A stretch of DNA of 64,000 nucleotides from CAYNRE01 sp964399535 (GCA_964399535.1 CAYNRE010000005.1:744001-808000), one strand, 5' to 3'. Counted from the stretch's first letter, positions 17,950-26,904 are shown. The notes: generated by a model not told the origin, from the sequence alone. Numbers and translations: made by a program.

Positions 17950-20900
17950 ATGCGACGCAGGCGGGAAACCAATCAAACACCTCGGGTGATTGGCCGGCGA
18001 ATGGTATTGGAAGCGCTCGAAACGCGGCGCGTGCTGGATGTGGGCTGGCCGCGCCTGGCCATCGACGACATTCCAACTTACGGATCGGTGGAGAACTATT
18101 TCAATGTCAGTGATGGCGGGAAAAACAGTCCGCATGCCGCGGTCGTAATTGACGAACGGGCATACTTCGTGGTGGGGGCGAATGAATCAGAGAACGTTAC
18201 CTATGTAAACTTCGATTCCGAGCTCTGGACTACCGACGGAACTCCCGCGGGCACCCAAATCGTGCCACAGATTGACCTCTTGGAAGGGTATCTGGCACCG
18301 GCAGGACCACTGTTCTTCACCGTCAATCAAGGTGAAGAATGGCAGGGCTCTCTTTTCTTTCAAGGAGTGTTCGTCGATCCGCTTCTTGAACCACCTAAGA
18401 TCGGCTTTTTTCGGAGCGATCCGGACGAACAACCAACGCTGCTGAAACAGATCGACGTGGTGGCCGATTCGTTCGACTACTTCCCCCTCGGCGCGCGGCT
18501 ATTGTTTCAGGCCAACGACGGTGCTAGCGGCGCGGAACTCTGGAGCACCGATGGCACTCCCTCGGGCACGGTACTGGTAAAAGACATCACGCCGGGCGCC
18601 GCCGGCTCCACGATCTCGGCCCCCGTCCAGGTTGGCAGTAGCGCGTATTTCGCGGTCAAGAGCGGTGGTCAATGGACCTCGCTCTGGAAGACCGACGGCA
18701 CCTCTGCCGGGACGGCGCTGGTCGCAACCCTGCCGGGCCCTCTGGCGCCCCAATCATTTCGCCCGCTCGGGAACCGAGTGCTCTTCTACGCCGACACCCC
18801 GGCATTGGGTAACGAACTCTGGAGCAGCGACGGAACCTCCAGCGGTACGGCGATTGTCAAAGACATTCGCCCCGGTTCGGCCGATGGATTGTATGGAGTC
18901 GGCTCGCGGATGACGGTCTTTCGCGGAGAGGCGTACTTCGCCGCGGATGACGGCACCGATTTCACTGAGCTTTGGAAGAGCGACGGTACCTCAAGCGGAA
19001 CCCAGCTCTTCCTGGAAACCAGCGGCCCCTTCCGGAGCGGGGCATTTTCGTTCCAGCCCCTCGGAGACCGGCTGTTGATCGGTTCGGGCCGAAACGCCTG
19101 GATTACCGATGGCTCTTCGGCGGGCACCCAGCTTATCCAGGACGAAAGCGGATTCAGTGCCGATCCCTATTGGCAGGGGGTCGTCGATTCCCAGGCGCTC
19201 TTCTTCAAAGGAAGCCAGGTATGGGGAACCAACGGCACTTCGAGCGGAACTGTACTATTGGGCTCCGTTCCGTTTCCGCACCAAACGGTGATTAGCGGCA
19301 ATCTTTGGTATTTCACCAGTCCCGTCGGTAGCGACTCCACGGAACTTTGGCGCAGCGACGGTACCGCGTCGGGCACCCTGCGCTTGGGTGCATTTCACCG
19401 CGAAAGCGGGGATCCAACGTCGCTGGGGGGCACCAGTTTTCAAGGGGGCCTGCTCTTCTTCGCGGACGACGGCGTCCATGGCCGCGAACCCTGGTTCTCC
19501 GACGGCACGGTCACTGGCACTCACATCCTGAGGGACATCGGAAACAGCCCCACAGAATACTTCGATCGCAATTGGGTAGCCTCAACCGGCGAACGATCGC
19601 TTTTCGCGGCCACTTCGCCAGAGGCTGGCCGCGAGCTTTGGGTGTCGGACGGTTCTGCGACCGGCGCGAGCTTGTTGGTCGACTTAGTACTTGGACCGAC
19701 CGGCTCGAACCCTCGCTCGTTCGTCAACGTAAGTGGTACGGTCTACTTCACCGCCGATGACGCATACGGCTATCGCCGACTCTGGAAAACCGATGGAACG
19801 GTATCCGGGACCGTCAAGTTGGCTCCGACCTATCCCAGCATGGGTCTCAACTCCCCGGACCATCTTACTAATGTGAATGGAACTTTGTTTTTCTCCGGAT
19901 ACCAGGGATTCGAACACAAACTTGGCCTTTGGGTCAGCGATGGCACGCTCGAAGGCACGGTGCCAGTGCCAGCAGCGGGCTCCGGTGATTACTTGCGCGT
20001 GTCGGATATACTCGCACTGGGAAATCGGGCGCTAATCGCTACTTACGATCCGCAGAGCTATGCTAACGATCAACTCTGGATCAGCGACGGCACCTCTGCT
20101 GGAACGACGCTGTTGCGAGATTTTTCCCCGGGGCATGTGCAGCCTCTCAGTCTACGGTCAGCTCGATTTGGCGAAGATTCATTGCAGTTGATGTTCGAGG
20201 CCAACGATGGCGTGTCGGGAAATGAACTGTGGAGAACCGACGGAACGTCGAACAACACACAGCTCGTCGCCGACCTGACGCCCGGAGCCACTGAATCCTC
20301 ATTCTTGGGCCCGCTCGTTCCTTGGCGAGGCGAAGTCTTCTTCACAACCTTCAATTCGGGGGTCTATCGCTCGGACGGTACATCGACCGGCACCATCTTC
20401 ATCCTATCGAACGAATTCGACTCACAATTCATTCCGGAAGCTTCATTGGCTGAAACGATTATCGGAGCTGGTGGCAACATCAATGCCGGTAGCGAACTCT
20501 GGAAGTTCGACGGTACTTCAACCGGGGTCGCGCTAATCCGAGATATCGACCCAGGTGTACGAAGCTCGTATCCGGAAGGCTTCATCGATGTTGACGGACT
20601 ACTGTATTTCTTCGCTCGAAACGCAACGAACCAGCGCCGAGACCTTTGGCGAACCGATGGAACTTCTGGTGGGACTAGGCGAATCGCCGAGGCGGGTCTT
20701 GACTTGCATCTACGATTTGGCTCGAACGGCGGTTACGTGCCGCTGAACGTTATGAACGTCAACGGCCAACTCTTCTTCATTGGTTACGGGAATGATGGCG
20801 CGCGGGGCATTTACGCCTTGCCGCGTTCCCAGCCACCGACGACATCGGGGTTGGGGCCAATCGCCGCTGAGGCAGGCGGAGTTCCGGCCGAAATCTCGCT

Positions 20901-21711
20901 CTCTGGCGCCTTTGCCGACAATGAGCAAACCTCGCCCACACTGCGCTATTCGATCACCTCGACCGGCGGCGCAACCAGCGGGCTTTCGCTGACCATCGAT
21001 CAACAAACCGATCGCCTTACAATCACTGCCGCCGCCGGCATGGCTGGTCAGGCCACGGCACTGATTCGAGCCACCGACGCGGGTGGCCTGTTCGTGGAAA
21101 CCACGCTGGTCATTCACGTCGTCCCAGAATTCTTGCCCGGCGACGCCAATCACGACGGTACCGTGGGGACGGCCGATTACGCCATTTGGGCCGCGCAGTT
21201 TGGCCAGATGGCCCCGGGCCTGGCCGCCGATTTCGACAACAACGGCGAAGTAGGTGCCGGCGACTACGCCATTTGGGCCGCCAACTTTGGCCGCACCAGC
21301 ACTTCGGCCGCCCAACCCACGGCGGCTCCGTTTGGCCTGGCGCACCTGGAACCCGCGGCGTTCACCCAAACGGCTCCCGAGACACCACGCACCGGCCCCA
21401 TGCCTCGCCCGGCCTTCTTGACAGCGCTAGTCGGGTCGAACGCCGAGCGGCAATCGGCGTTTACAAGTCAGCCCGCACCTAGTCGGCCGCAACCCAGCGT
21501 GGGCCCCAGCCCCTCGAAGGCCGACCGGCTGTTTTCACAGCTCGCTACCGAGCCGGTGCGATTCTCGGCCGGCCCCGGCCCCCTGACCTCGGCCGTTGAA
21601 ACCATCGCCGCGGGTGGCCGGCCGCGCCCCGATCAAGTGGAAGACCTCTCCCAGGGAGTGGTGGGCCGCAAATTCACCGCGGCCCTCGACCGATTCTACG
21701 GCCAGCTTTGA
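17950..21711 (+). CDS. ELWxxDGT-repeat surface protein with dockerin-like tail
   Basis: A 1253-residue protein. The Arg-rich N-terminus carries VLEALETRRVL, a form of the 'LExRxLL' motif at the start of planctomycete surface proteins. The main body has about 17 ELWxxDGT units (ELWTTDGT, ELWSSDGT, RDLWRTDGT), each followed by GTxLV-like strands, probably building a beta-propeller-like array. A cadherin-like segment follows at about 980-1055, then a dockerin-like pair of calcium loops (GDANHDGTVGTADYAIW and DFDNNGEVGAGDYAIW), and a disordered tail. It is probably exported and may be an adhesin. Its first two thirds look less G+C-rich than neighbouring genes (by eye). Confidence 0.88.
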   Translation: MRRRRETNQTPRVIGRRMVLEALETRRVLDVGWPRLAIDDIPTYGSVENYFNVSDGGKNSPHAAVVIDERAYFVVGANESENVTYVNFDSELWTTDGTPAGTQIVPQIDLLEGYLAPAGPLFFTVNQGEEWQGSLFFQGVFVDPLLEPPKIGFFRSDPDEQPTLLKQIDVVADSFDYFPLGARLLFQANDGASGAELWSTDGTPSGTVLVKDITPGAAGSTISAPVQVGSSAYFAVKSGGQWTSLWKTDGTSAGTALVATLPGPLAPQSFRPLGNRVLFYADTPALGNELWSSDGTSSGTAIVKDIRPGSADGLYGVGSRMTVFRGEAYFAADDGTDFTELWKSDGTSSGTQLFLETSGPFRSGAFSFQPLGDRLLIGSGRNAWITDGSSAGTQLIQDESGFSADPYWQGVVDSQALFFKGSQVWGTNGTSSGTVLLGSVPFPHQTVISGNLWYFTSPVGSDSTELWRSDGTASGTLRLGAFHRESGDPTSLGGTSFQGGLLFFADDGVHGREPWFSDGTVTGTHILRDIGNSPTEYFDRNWVASTGERSLFAATSPEAGRELWVSDGSATGASLLVDLVLGPTGSNPRSFVNVSGTVYFTADDAYGYRRLWKTDGTVSGTVKLAPTYPSMGLNSPDHLTNVNGTLFFSGYQGFEHKLGLWVSDGTLEGTVPVPAAGSGDYLRVSDILALGNRALIATYDPQSYANDQLWISDGTSAGTTLLRDFSPGHVQPLSLRSARFGEDSLQLMFEANDGVSGNELWRTDGTSNNTQLVADLTPGATESSFLGPLVPWRGEVFFTTFNSGVYRSDGTSTGTIFILSNEFDSQFIPEASLAETIIGAGGNINAGSELWKFDGTSTGVALIRDIDPGVRSSYPEGFIDVDGLLYFFARNATNQRRDLWRTDGTSGGTRRIAEAGLDLHLRFGSNGGYVPLNVMNVNGQLFFIGYGNDGARGIYALPRSQPPTTSGLGPIAAEAGGVPAEISLSGAFADNEQTSPTLRYSITSTGGATSGLSLTIDQQTDRLTITAAAGMAGQATALIRATDAGGLFVETTLVIHVVPEFLPGDANHDGTVGTADYAIWAAQFGQMAPGLAADFDNNGEVGAGDYAIWAANFGRTSTSAAQPTAAPFGLAHLEPAAFTQTAPETPRTGPMPRPAFLTALVGSNAERQSAFTSQPAPSRPQPSVGPSPSKADRLFSQLATEPVRFSAGPGPLTSAVETIAAGGRPRPDQVEDLSQGVVGRKFTAALDRFYGQL

Positions 21712-21722
21712 ACCCGGGGACC

Positions 21723-21746
21723 GCCTTCGGGGCGAGCCCGGAAGGC
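21723..21746 (+). terminator. Possible hairpin after the ELWxxDGT gene
   Basis: GCCTTCGGGGC and GCCCGGAAGGC form an 11-base imperfect inverted repeat 12 bases past the stop codon. There is no T tract, so termination here is only possible. Confidence 0.3.
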
Positions 21747-22134
21747 TCCGCATCGCCGCTTGGCCGCTAGCTCTGCCGGCCTCCGGTCTTTGGCGTCGAC
21801 CGGTCATTTGGTCATTTGGCGCGCGGAGATGCGAATTGACGAACTGTCATGCCCGCGAGACGACTTGAACCTTTACCAGCTTGCGTAGAAAAGACCCTGA
21901 ATCTTGCGCGAGCAGGCTGAGCGGCCTCCTTTCTTCGCGCCACCCTCGGGCCTGGCTGCCCGACCTTGTCTTCCGGCATCGCCACCCCCCCGTCGAAACT
22001 CGTAGGGGCCCGCGGTTTGGCCCGTGAACCGGCCGGGCCGCGGTTCCCCCTGTAACAACTCTGCATCCGACCACGCTGGTCTAACCAACGGGAACAATAC
22101 CGCCGCAATACACCCCCCGCCCAAGGGACCCGCC
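21747..22134. other. Intergenic upstream of the peptide transporter
   Basis: About 390 bases ahead of the C39 ABC transporter. It should contain the promoter of the transporter/HlyD unit. I searched it on both strands for a short GG-leader gene and saw none. Confidence 0.4.
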
Positions 22135-24405
22135 ATGTTCCAGCGATACGCCTGCGTCCGCCAGGTCGATGGCAGCGATTGTGGCGCGGCGGCCCTGGCC
22201 ACGGTGGCCCGGCACCATGGGCTCAAGCTCGGCCTGCAAACGCTCCGCGACCTGGCCGGCACCGACCGCGTGGGAACCACCCTGCTGGGCCTGGCCCGGG
22301 CGGCCGAGAAAATGGGGTTCACGGCCCAGGCGGTCAAGGGCTCCTGCGAAGCGCTGGGCTCCGCCCCGCTGCCCGCCATTGCCCACGTCGTCACTCCGGC
22401 CGGCCACGGACACTTCGTGGTTGTTTATCGCGTCGACCAGAGAACCGTTACCGTCGCAGATCCGGCCCGCGGAATCGAGCAACTTCCGGCCGACCAATTC
22501 GCCGCCCAGTGGACGGGCTACCTGCTCTTACTGGCTCCCAGCGAAACCCGTTCGGTCGATTTGGCGGCCTATGGAGTCAAGAGCCCGGCCCAGCGGCTTT
22601 GGGGCCTGATGGCGGGGCATCGCGGGGTGTTGGTCGAAGCCCTGGCCTGCGCCGTACTGATGACCTTGCTGGGCATCTCGACTTCGTACTTCGTTCAGCA
22701 CCTGGTCGATTCGGTGCTGGTCCGCGGCGACCGCCGGCTGCTCAACGCCCTGGGCGTGGGCATGGCGGCGGTGCTGGTGTTTCGCGCGGGTTTCGGCCTG
22801 GTGCGGCAATACCTGTTGGCCTATGTGGGCCGCAAAATCGACCTGGCGCTGATGGCCGCCTACGCCCGGCACACGCTGTCGCTGCCGATGAGTTTTTTCG
22901 AAACCCGCCGGGTGGGAGAGATTCTTTCCCGGGTGAACGACGCCGCCAAGATCCGCGAGGCGATCAACGGCGCGGCGCTTACGGCCGCCGTCGACGGGGT
23001 GATGGTGCTGTTTACCTCGGCCGTGCTTTGGATGTACGACGCCCGGCTGGCCGCGGTGGCCTCGCTTTTCGGCCCGGTCTGGTTCGCCATCGTGCTGGCC
23101 CACCATCCGGCCACGCGCCGCCGCTCGCGCGAAACCATGGAAGCCGCGGCCGGGCTCTCGGCGCACCTGGTGGAAGACATCTCGGGCGTCGAGACCATCA
23201 AGGCGTGCGGCGCTCAAGAGGCCCGGGCCGAAGCGGGCGAGCAGCGCTTGGCCACCCTGGTCGGTGGATTCTTTTCGCTGCAGAAACTGAACCTTAGCCT
23301 GTCGGCGCTGGGCACGCTGCTGACCGGCAGCGCGGCCCTGGCCATCCTGTGGTACGGCGGGCATCGGGTTGTTTCCGGAGCGCTTACCATCGGCGAGCTG
23401 ATGTTCTTCTACACGCTCTTGGGGTACCTGCTCGATCCGCTCGAGCGGTTGGCCGCGCTGAGCATTCAGTTTCAAGATACGCTGGTCGCGGTCGACCGGT
23501 TGTTTGAGGTGCTCGACCTGCCCGCCGAGCCCCGCGACGAGCCGAAAGCCGCCTTCGAGCGGGTGGGGCGGGGAATCGAGCTACGCGACGTGAGCTTTGC
23601 CTACGGCAGTCGCAGCCCGGTGCTGCGAAAGATCAATCTCCACATTCCGGGCGGATCGACCGTGGCCTTGGTCGGCGAAAGCGGTTGCGGCAAGTCGACC
23701 CTGCTCAAACTGCTGCTGCGATTCTACGACGCGACCGAGGGACAAATCCTGGTCGATGGCACCGACCTCCGCGATTTCAACCTAACGAGCCTGCGCGGGG
23801 GCATCGGCCTGGTTTCGCAAGAGCCGTTTATCGTCAACGCCACGCTCCGCGAAAACATTGCCTTGGGCCGCCCCGGGGCCAGCCTGAGCGAGATCATCGC
23901 CGCTACCCGGGCCGCCGGCCTGGAAGATTTCGTCAACCGCTTGCCCGACCGGTACGAAACCCTGCTGGGAGAACGGGGAGCCAACCTTTCGGGCGGCGAG
24001 CGGCAGCGGCTGGCGATTGCCCGCGCCATTCTGCGCGACCCGAAGCTGCTTATTTTCGACGAAGCGACCAGCCACCTCGACACCGCCACCGAAGCGGCAA
24101 TTCAGGAAAACCTCCGCGGCGTGTTCCACGACAAGACCGTGCTGCTCGTGGCCCACCGCCTTTCGACCATTCGCGAGGCCGACTGCATCTTCGTCATGCA
24201 CGAAGGCCAAATCGCCGAGTCCGGCACCCACGAAAGCTTGCTAGCCTTGGGGGGGCGCTATGCCCGGCTGTGGCGGGCGCAGGCCGGTCACGCTCGGCCC
24301 AAACCGCCACGGACGGCGATGGCCCCGCCGACACTCGTAGCTTCCGAGGAACTCCCGCTGCCGCAGCAAACCCTCAGCGGGACCCTCCAGACGCAGCTCG
24401 CCTGA
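22135..24405 (+). CDS. C39-peptidase-containing ABC peptide exporter
   Basis: A 756-residue exporter of the bacteriocin-processing (PCAT) type. The N-terminal C39 peptidase has the family motif Q-x4-D-C (Gln10, Cys16 in RQVDGSDCGAAAL), His93 in GHFVVVY and Asp109 in VADPA, so the protease triad is complete. About six membrane helices follow (residues about 155-430), then an ATPase with Walker A GESGCGKST at about 514, signature LSGGERQ at about 618 and Walker B LLIFDEATS. Such proteins cut leader peptides after Gly-Gly and export the mature peptide. The start at 22135 places the peptidase motif as in known members. The HlyD gene follows after 76 bases; two GG-leader genes face it downstream. 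Confidence 0.95.
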   Translation: MFQRYACVRQVDGSDCGAAALATVARHHGLKLGLQTLRDLAGTDRVGTTLLGLARAAEKMGFTAQAVKGSCEALGSAPLPAIAHVVTPAGHGHFVVVYRVDQRTVTVADPARGIEQLPADQFAAQWTGYLLLLAPSETRSVDLAAYGVKSPAQRLWGLMAGHRGVLVEALACAVLMTLLGISTSYFVQHLVDSVLVRGDRRLLNALGVGMAAVLVFRAGFGLVRQYLLAYVGRKIDLALMAAYARHTLSLPMSFFETRRVGEILSRVNDAAKIREAINGAALTAAVDGVMVLFTSAVLWMYDARLAAVASLFGPVWFAIVLAHHPATRRRSRETMEAAAGLSAHLVEDISGVETIKACGAQEARAEAGEQRLATLVGGFFSLQKLNLSLSALGTLLTGSAALAILWYGGHRVVSGALTIGELMFFYTLLGYLLDPLERLAALSIQFQDTLVAVDRLFEVLDLPAEPRDEPKAAFERVGRGIELRDVSFAYGSRSPVLRKINLHIPGGSTVALVGESGCGKSTLLKLLLRFYDATEGQILVDGTDLRDFNLTSLRGGIGLVSQEPFIVNATLRENIALGRPGASLSEIIAATRAAGLEDFVNRLPDRYETLLGERGANLSGGERQRLAIARAILRDPKLLIFDEATSHLDTATEAAIQENLRGVFHDKTVLLVAHRLSTIREADCIFVMHEGQIAESGTHESLLALGGRYARLWRAQAGHARPKPPRTAMAPPTLVASEELPLPQQTLSGTLQTQLA

Positions 24406-24481
24406 CACCGCCTCGAGGGCACTGCCCGGCAGGCTTCCGACGAATTAACGCGACGAATCAACACCCACAGGACCCGCGACG

Positions 24482-25768
24482 ATGAACGACCAGCACTTTC
24501 CCAACCTGGCCGAGTGCACCCAGTTTCGCCAAGCGTTGGCGGCGCGTCCGCCGCGGCTGGTGCATGGTGCGGCACTGCTCATGACCGCCCTCTTGGCAAC
24601 GGCCCTGGCCTGGGCGGCTCTGACCCAGGCTCGCCTGGTCGTGCTCGCCCAAGGCCGGGTACGGTCGGCCGAGATCCCGCGGCGGGTGTTCGCCCCCAGC
24701 GGTTTCGACGCCGAAGCCCGGGTGGTCGAGTCTCCGTTCGACGAAGGGGACCCGGTTCGCCAGGGCGATGTGCTGGTGCGGCTCGACACGACCCAACTCG
24801 ACAACCGAATTGCCAAACTGACCCTGACGATCGAGGCGGGCCGGCGCGAACTTGAGAAGCTATCGGCCCAGGCCCGATTGCTGGTGTCGCAACAGAGCGC
24901 CGCACGGCAAAAGGCCGAGTCGGAGCTGAAGCACGCGGTCGACAGCTTGGAGCTGGCCCGGGCCCGGCGCGAGTCGGAAATTCGCCGCGGACAGGCCGAA
25001 CTGGCGGCCGCCGAATTTCGCTGGCAGTGCTGCCGCAAACTGTCCGACACCCGGGTCGCCACGCAGCACGAACTAGTCGACGCCGAAGCCAAACTGGCCC
25101 AGGCGCGGGAGACGCTGGCGCAAGCCGAACTGCCGCTCGATGGGTCGGCGGTCGACGTGGCCCGCGACGCGCTGAACCTGATTAGCCACGATTTCGCGGT
25201 ACGCACCGCCGAGCTCGAAGCCCACCTTGCCGCCAAACAGGGCGAGGTCGACGCCGCCGGCAAGGACCTGGCCAACTTGAACTGCCAGCGCCAGGCGGCC
25301 GTGCTCCGCTCGCCGATCGATGGCGTGGTCGTGGCCGGCCGGATTCGCGTCGGCGACGTGCTTGAACCGGGTAAGCCCGCCCTCGAGGTCGCCCGCGAAG
25401 AGTGCCGCACGTTCGAGGCCGTGGTTTCGGGCGAGGATGTGGGCCTGGTGCGGTTGGGAATGCCCGTCCGCATTCGGTTCGACGCCTACGATTATCAGAA
25501 GTACGGCGTTCTTCAGGGACACGTCTCGTACATCGCGCCCGATTCGCAGGCCACGCCGCCGGCCGCCGGCGGCCAGGGAGAGGGCCGGCCCGTCCCGCGG
25601 CTCGCCTTCCTCGTTCGAGTCGAGCTTCACGCCGGCCAGGTGGGCCGGGGCGAAGTTGAAGGGCCGGTCAAGCTGGGCCTGGGGGGCACGGCCGAAATCA
25701 TCACCGACAGCGAAAGCCTGCTCGCCATCTTTCTGAAGCGGCTTCGCCAAACCATCAGCCTGATTTGA
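24482..25768 (+). CDS. HlyD-family membrane fusion adaptor
   Basis: A 428-residue adaptor, expected to link the C39 ABC exporter in the inner membrane to an outer-membrane channel. It has one N-terminal membrane helix (about residues 30-50), a first lipoyl half (APSGFDAEARVVESPFDEGD), a long Ala/Glu/Arg-rich coiled coil (about 92-215), and the second lipoyl half with LRSPIDGVVV, followed by the beta-barrel region. It lies 76 bases after the ABC gene in the same direction. No TolC-like gene is in the window. Confidence 0.92.
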   Translation: MNDQHFPNLAECTQFRQALAARPPRLVHGAALLMTALLATALAWAALTQARLVVLAQGRVRSAEIPRRVFAPSGFDAEARVVESPFDEGDPVRQGDVLVRLDTTQLDNRIAKLTLTIEAGRRELEKLSAQARLLVSQQSAARQKAESELKHAVDSLELARARRESEIRRGQAELAAAEFRWQCCRKLSDTRVATQHELVDAEAKLAQARETLAQAELPLDGSAVDVARDALNLISHDFAVRTAELEAHLAAKQGEVDAAGKDLANLNCQRQAAVLRSPIDGVVVAGRIRVGDVLEPGKPALEVAREECRTFEAVVSGEDVGLVRLGMPVRIRFDAYDYQKYGVLQGHVSYIAPDSQATPPAAGGQGEGRPVPRLAFLVRVELHAGQVGRGEVEGPVKLGLGGTAEIITDSESLLAIFLKRLRQTISLI

Positions 25769-25794
25769 GCTGAACCATCAGTCTGAGTTGAGCC
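25750..25794 (+). repeat. Imperfect tandem repeat at the HlyD stop codon
   Basis: Two 22-base copies beginning AACCATCAG (25750-25771 and 25773-25794) differ at three positions. The first copy includes the last codons and the TGA of the HlyD gene; the second lies just outside. This looks like a small local duplication. Confidence 0.6.
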
Positions 25795-25987
25795 AAACCA
25801 TTGGCCAACCGCCACGGCCCTCGGCAACGCACTCGCGAGTTGCTTTTCGGGCTCCGCTTAGCGTCCATCGATTTTTGTGGCGCAGCGCCCGCTCACCCCG
25901 GCGCAAAGAAAGAGCCGGCTCGGTCCCGTATTTCGGTACCGGCCGGCGCGATTACCCCGCCTGAGTGGCCTGACGACCGGGGCAGGA

Positions 25988-26212
25988 TCACCAAGGTATG
26001 CTGGCGCCCTCCACCCCCACGTCGCGAATCGGCTGAGGTTGGCTCCCGCCGATCACACTAAGCACCGACCGCACCACTCGGGTCGCCGCCTCGGCGACGG
26101 CCTTGGCGGCTTCGACCAGGCCAAGGCCCCCTTCGACCCGGGCCATCTCGTCTTCGTCGATCCGGCACAGTTGCGACAGGGGCTCGGCCACGCGTTGCAA
26201 TTTCGGTTGCAC
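25988..26212 (-). CDS. Putative GG-leader peptide precursor 2
   Basis: A predicted 74-residue precursor. With the GTG at 26212 (GGAG 7 bases upstream) the leader has 29 residues and ends DEDEMARVEGG, placing Gly-Gly at 28-29. Hydrophobic residues fall at -4 (Val), -7 (Met), -12 (Ile) and -15 (Leu) with Glu at -8, the standard GG-leader pattern. The mature part is 45 residues: an Ala/Val-rich probable helix (LGLVEAAKAVAEAATRVV), a second Gly-Gly, and a Pro-rich tail ending in Trp. An ATG at 26290 would add 26 residues without a good ribosome site. It lies 219 bases from, and convergent with, the HlyD gene. The mature peptide is not recognised. Confidence 0.62.
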   Translation of the reverse strand: MQPKLQRVAEPLSQLCRIDEDEMARVEGGLGLVEAAKAVAEAATRVVRSVLSVIGGSQPQPIRDVGVEGASIPW

Positions 26213-26444
26213 CCTAATTCTCCAGGTTTTTGAGAAGATTCTCCTCGAAGGTGAATCGGGGGCGGCCCGACTACGAGGAGAAAAACCCATCGGCCGCCGT
26301 TTGAGCCTGAGTCGATCAACAACCCAAGGCCCAACGGTCTCGGCGTATTCTCCCGGCGTTTGTTACCGGTTGGCCTGCCGAGCGGAGGGGGGACCAGCAG
26401 ACAGCGTTCTGCGAATGCCGGCCGGGTGAGAAACCCCTGGTGTG

Positions 26445-26498
26445 CCGAGCGCTCCGCTCGGAGCGAAGAAAAAGGGATCAGGCATGCCTGATCCCTTT
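26445..26498 (-). terminator. Double-hairpin terminator after leader peptide 1
   Basis: A perfect 28-base palindrome (26471-26498, centre GGCATGCC) lies 39 bases past the stop of the minus-strand peptide gene. On the minus strand it is followed by TTTTTCTT and then by a second hairpin, CCGAGCG/CGCTCGG (26445-26461). This is a good intrinsic terminator and separates the two peptide genes. Confidence 0.8.
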
Positions 26499-26537
26499 CC
26501 CGCCGCGTTGGGCTCGTGATTAGTTGCCGAGCGCGCC

Positions 26538-26729
26538 TCAGGTCTTGGGGCTGATCTTGTCGCTGAGAAAGTCCATGAGCTTCTTTTCCTGGGTTTCGGC
26601 AGCCGCCTGCAGGAATAAACCGTAATGCAGGCAGGCATACCAGCCGCCGGAAACGCTTTGCATTTCGCTGGTTGCGACCGAGCGAAACTGGCCCTCTGGG
26701 AGACCCATGACTGAGTTGCTTGCTGTCAT
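26538..26729 (-). CDS. Putative GG-leader peptide precursor 1
   Basis: A predicted 63-residue precursor starting at ATG 26729, with AAAAGGAAC about 8 bases upstream. The leader is 29 residues and ends SEMQSVSGG, with Gly-Gly at 28-29, Val at -4, Met at -7, Glu at -8, Val at -12 and Phe at -15, as C39 peptidases require. The predicted mature peptide has 34 residues, begins with an aromatic section containing its single Cys (WYACLHYGLF) and ends in a charged helix-like tail (KKLMDFLSDKISPKT). It is 174 bases downstream of the DJ-1/PfpI gene on the same strand and has its own terminator. It could be a bacteriocin, a signal peptide or another secreted effector. No known family was recognised. Confidence 0.75.
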   Translation of the reverse strand: MTASNSVMGLPEGQFRSVATSEMQSVSGGWYACLHYGLFLQAAAETQEKKLMDFLSDKISPKT

Positions 26730-26904
26730 CGAACTGTTCCTTTTCCTGGGACTTCCCTCGTGAGAATTCAATGCCGCGCCGGAGGGAGTTCGGCAACCTA
26801 GACCAGCGCTCGATCGCGCCGGTTGTTACCGCTGTTACCGCCGAACCGGCAGTGCCGATCCATCGACGGGGTGCCCGGACAATGCGGATTCCGCTCCCGG
26901 GCAA

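Noticed and set aside
21747..22134. Additional GG-leader peptide upstream of the exporter
   Set aside because: Short frames on both strands were read, but none contained a Gly-Gly motif with hydrophobic residues at -4, -7 and -12.
26053..26904. 283-residue minus-strand open frame covering the leader peptide genes
   Set aside because: It runs in a different frame through both small genes and the terminator palindrome, and its product has no domain or signal.
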